This document shows positions 34,394-37,254 of a stretch of DNA of 37,254 bases, piece after piece. The stretch comes from Pseudomonadota bacterium (GTDB taxonomy: Bacteria; Pseudomonadota; Gammaproteobacteria; PS1; Pseudothioglobaceae), in contig JAHZJR010000043.1 of assembly GCA_022600805.1 (NCBI GenBank), positions 1 through 37,254 of the forward strand. Reading direction: 5' to 3'. The notes under the pieces were generated by a model, which was not told where the DNA came from, made no database searches, and was given only the letters and a program-made list of their open reading frames with translations. Each line of letters opens with the position of its first letter. The first letter of the stretch is position 1. The translations under genes were made by a program, and so were the position numbers.

Positions 34394-34996
34394 CTATAGC
34401 ATTGGAATCTTGTTAAAGATTCTCAGTGGTTTAGAGAAGGAAGAGCGTAGCATGTTTAAATCACGTTGCATCCACTGCATAGAATCTTGCATTGTGGTCA
34501 TGTTTTTATTCATCTCTTCCATGTTAATTAACATTGGCTCTAGCGAATCCATTTTTACACTAACCTTAGTTAGATCAACCGCAATAGAATCTAGCGAATT
34601 AAGCTTTAAGGCAATAACATCCATGTTTTTATCAACTTTTGAGAAGCTCTTTTGCATTTGTGCCACTGAAACAGTCATCTGATTGACATTTTTAGAAAGT
34701 GTTTCAATACTGTTAACCATAGATGACATGTTACCTTCCATGTTTGGATCCATAGAATTGGCAAGGCGTGTCATATCACTAGTGATTGAATAAATAACAA
34801 TAAAGAACCCCATGATGATCGCACTAAAAACAGCTAATGCAGGCAAGAACATGCGCTCAAATTTTGAATCTGTACGTTTGTTGGCGTTTACCTCAACTTC
34901 TTCCAGCATTTTTTCTAAATCAGAAATACTGGTTGAGATCATCACCTCATCATCTTCAACTTTTCCTGCGCCTTTTTTTTGATCTTTATCTGTCAT
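34394..34996 (-). CDS. Hypothetical single-TM protein with Met/Asn-rich coiled-coil-like C-terminal region
   Basis: 200-aa ORF; one hydrophobic segment (FLPALAVFSAIIMGFFIVIYSI), acidic cytoplasmic-like N-terminus, long helical-looking tail (NMSSMVNSIETLSKNVNQMTVSVAQMQKSFSKVDKNMDVIALKLNSLDSI). 2-nt gap to gatC and 12-nt gap to aroB. Confidence 0.8.
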   Translation of the reverse strand: MTDKDQKKGAGKVEDDEVMISTSISDLEKMLEEVEVNANKRTDSKFERMFLPALAVFSAIIMGFFIVIYSITSDMTRLANSMDPNMEGNMSSMVNSIETLSKNVNQMTVSVAQMQKSFSKVDKNMDVIALKLNSLDSIAVDLTKVSVKMDSLEPMLINMEEMNKNMTTMQDSMQWMQRDLNMLRSSFSKPLRIFNKIPML

Positions 34997-35008
34997 TGTT
35001 CATCCTAT

Positions 35009-36091
35009 TTATGATTCGCAAAAATCCCCAATTACCTGCTCTAGTTGTTCTTTTTGATAGTCATCGCTAATATACGCCTCACCCAATTTTTTCATTAAAA
35101 TTAGTCGAATATTACCATCGATTACTTTCTTATCAACATGCATGGCTGACAAGAACTCAGAAGCGCCAATTTTACCGTCTACACTGATTGGTAAATTAGA
35201 TTTTTCTAATAAATCTTGAACCTGGTCAACTTCTTGGTGACTTAAATCACCTACCAATTGTGATAATTTTGCTGCCATTAACATGCCTACTGAAATCGCC
35301 TCACCATGCAAAAAGACACCATATCCCAATGTATTTTCAATTGCATGACCAAATGTATGGCCTAAATTTAACAGTGCTCGTTTGCCTGACTCCAACTCGT
35401 CCTGCGCAACAATGTTGGCTTTATCTGCACAAGATTGGTAGACCGACTGGATAATCAAATCCTTATTTCGCTGCATTAAACTTTGAATATTATCTTGCAA
35501 AAATGTCAAAAAATTAACATTGCCCAATAAACCATATTTAATCACCTCGGCCATGCCTGCAGCATATTGTCTATCATCTAATGTATCCAGTGTATCTACA
35601 TCGATCATCACACACTGAGGCTGATAAAAAGCACCAATCATATTTTTCCCTAACGGATGATTAACGCCCGTTTTTCCGCCCACACTTGAATCGACTTGAG
35701 AAAGCAATGTGGTTGGAATTTGAATAAAGTTTACACCACGCTGATAACTACTTGCAGCAAAGCCGGTCATGTCACCAACAACGCCGCCGCCCAAGGCAAT
35801 CAACGTGCATGAGCGATCAAAGCGATTTTTCAATAATGCATCAAAAATCAAATTTACCGTGTCTAATGTTTTGTATTGTTCGCCATCAGGTAGCTGCACC
35901 TCAGCGACATGAAACGAACTCAATAAGGATTTGACTTGCGCTAAATACAACGGTGCAACCGTTGTATTGGTGACAATCATTACTTGCTTGCCTGTAATAT
36001 GCTTGCTTAGTAAGTCTGCTTGAGACAGCAACGCCTGGCCGATATAAATCGGATAAGACTTTTCTCCTAAATCAAGTTGCAATGTTTTCAT
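35009..36091 (-). CDS. aroB: 3-dehydroquinate synthase
   Basis: 360 aa; ALGGGVVGDMTGFAASSYQRGVNFIQIPTTLLSQVDSSVGGKTGVNHPLGKNMIGAFYQP, LNLGHTFGHAIE. Confidence 0.98.
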   Translation of the reverse strand: MKTLQLDLGEKSYPIYIGQALLSQADLLSKHITGKQVMIVTNTTVAPLYLAQVKSLLSSFHVAEVQLPDGEQYKTLDTVNLIFDALLKNRFDRSCTLIALGGGVVGDMTGFAASSYQRGVNFIQIPTTLLSQVDSSVGGKTGVNHPLGKNMIGAFYQPQCVMIDVDTLDTLDDRQYAAGMAEVIKYGLLGNVNFLTFLQDNIQSLMQRNKDLIIQSVYQSCADKANIVAQDELESGKRALLNLGHTFGHAIENTLGYGVFLHGEAISVGMLMAAKLSQLVGDLSHQEVDQVQDLLEKSNLPISVDGKIGASEFLSAMHVDKKVIDGNIRLILMKKLGEAYISDDYQKEQLEQVIGDFCES

Positions 36092-37254
36092 TAGGCAAAT
36101 TCTCGCTTTTCACCATCACCAACTACATTTTCAACGCAGCGACCACAAAGTTCAGTGTGTTCTGAATTTTGACCAACATCTTCTCGATGATGCCAACAGC
36201 GCACACATTTTTCATGGGCTGATTGACTCACCGCAACAAACACACCTTCACCGGCTTCGACACATTCATCAGTTTTATCCTGCAGGGGATGAATACGCGC
36301 ATAAGAAGTGATAAAGATAAAACGCAACTCATCACCCAACTGACTGAGCGCTTCTCTGGTTTTGTCATCACAATATAAATCCACTTCTGCATCAAGTGAT
36401 GAGCCAACAACCTTATCGCTACGCATAGATTCCATCTGCTTACGAATGAACGGGTTAATGTTTCTAGCTGTGTCGATTGCTGTGTTTTGATAACCCGCTA
36501 ACAAGCCATCATACCATTCGCTTAAGAAAATACTTTGCGTTTTCTCATCAGGCATATTCTGCCAAATTTCTTCTGCTGTAAACGACAACACAGGCGCAAG
36601 CCAGCGAACCATTGCTTCCAGAATGTGATTAAGCGCTGTTTGCGCACTACGTCTTGCTCTAGAATTTTCCCCAGTAGTATATTGCCTATCTTTAATAACA
36701 TCTAGATAAAATCCACCCAAATCGTTACTACAGAAATTTAAAATTAATTGAAGCGCATGGTGAAAATTGTACTGCTCATAGGCTTGCAAAATTTGCACTT
36801 GCAAATCAGCTGTTTTAGAAACAATCCATTTATCCAAATCTAGCATTTGATCAGCATCTAACGTGTGTTGAGTAGGATTAAAGCCACTGGTATTTGCCAA
36901 CATAAAACGCAGTGTGTTGCGAATACGTCGATAAGAATCCGCTGAGCGATTTAAGATTTCATCAGATACTGTCATCTCGCCGGTGTAATCAGTAGAGGCA
37001 ATCCATAAACGTAAAATATCCGCACCTAAATTGTTAACCACTTTTTGCGGGCTCATGACATTGCCCAACGATTTACTCATTTTTTTGCCGTCTTTATCAA
37101 CGGTAAAACCGTGCGTTAATACTTGCTTATAAGGCGCCTTGCCGTTAATGGCGACTGATGAAATTAGTGACGATTGAAACCAACCTCGGTGCTGATCAGA
37201 ACCTTCTAGATACAAATCTGCTACATCAGATAACCCTTCTCTTGCCTTAAGCAC
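36091..37254 (-). CDS. ileS: Isoleucyl-tRNA synthetase, C-terminal part (5' end of gene outside window)
   Basis: LYLEGSDQHRGWFQSSL, KKMSKSLGNV (KMSKS), tRNA-binding region, C-terminal zinc finger CVRCWHHREDVGQNSEHTELCGRC. Open to the window edge. Confidence 0.97.
   Translation of the reverse strand: MLKAREGLSDVADLYLEGSDQHRGWFQSSLISSVAINGKAPYKQVLTHGFTVDKDGKKMSKSLGNVMSPQKVVNNLGADILRLWIASTDYTGEMTVSDEILNRSADSYRRIRNTLRFMLANTSGFNPTQHTLDADQMLDLDKWIVSKTADLQVQILQAYEQYNFHHALQLILNFCSNDLGGFYLDVIKDRQYTTGENSRARRSAQTALNHILEAMVRWLAPVLSFTAEEIWQNMPDEKTQSIFLSEWYDGLLAGYQNTAIDTARNINPFIRKQMESMRSDKVVGSSLDAEVDLYCDDKTREALSQLGDELRFIFITSYARIHPLQDKTDECVEAGEGVFVAVSQSAHEKCVRCWHHREDVGQNSEHTELCGRCVENVVGDGEKREFA

Overview
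This 37-kb window is a dense, AT-rich bacterial chromosome segment made almost entirely of housekeeping genes. The gene content looks gammaproteobacterial, possibly a streamlined SUP05/Thioglobus-like sulfur oxidiser; that lineage guess is inference from protein character only. Supported genes in order: rnhA(-), an AsnO/NAGGN-type amidotransferase(-), leuC-leuD(+), ruvA(+), an RND permease(-), typA/bipA(-), rlmE-ispB-dinG-like(+), ntrY-ntrX-like-trkA-trkH(-, transcribed in that order), rnd-ppa-rsmD-coaD(+), dnaK-dnaJ(+), eno(+), a CorB/CNNM-type CBS protein(+), psd(-), proS(-), an M50 site-2 protease(+), and ileS(partial)-aroB-hypothetical-gatC-gatA-gatB(-). I saw no CRISPR array, rRNA, tRNA, transposon, phage or recognisable defence island. 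The observations most worth a second look are: (1) a 'mini-NtrX' response regulator that has lost the whole central AAA+ sigma54-activator domain but still sits between ntrY and trkAH; (2) an orphan AsnO/NAGGN-type amidotransferase without its usual acetyltransferase partner; (3) an uncharacterised membrane-anchored, Met/Asn-rich coiled-coil-like protein tightly embedded in the ileS-aroB-gatCAB gene train; (4) several exact dyads in regulatory gaps, including a palindrome overlapping a sigma32-like dnaK promoter. I did not find convincing evidence for a completely new multi-gene system.
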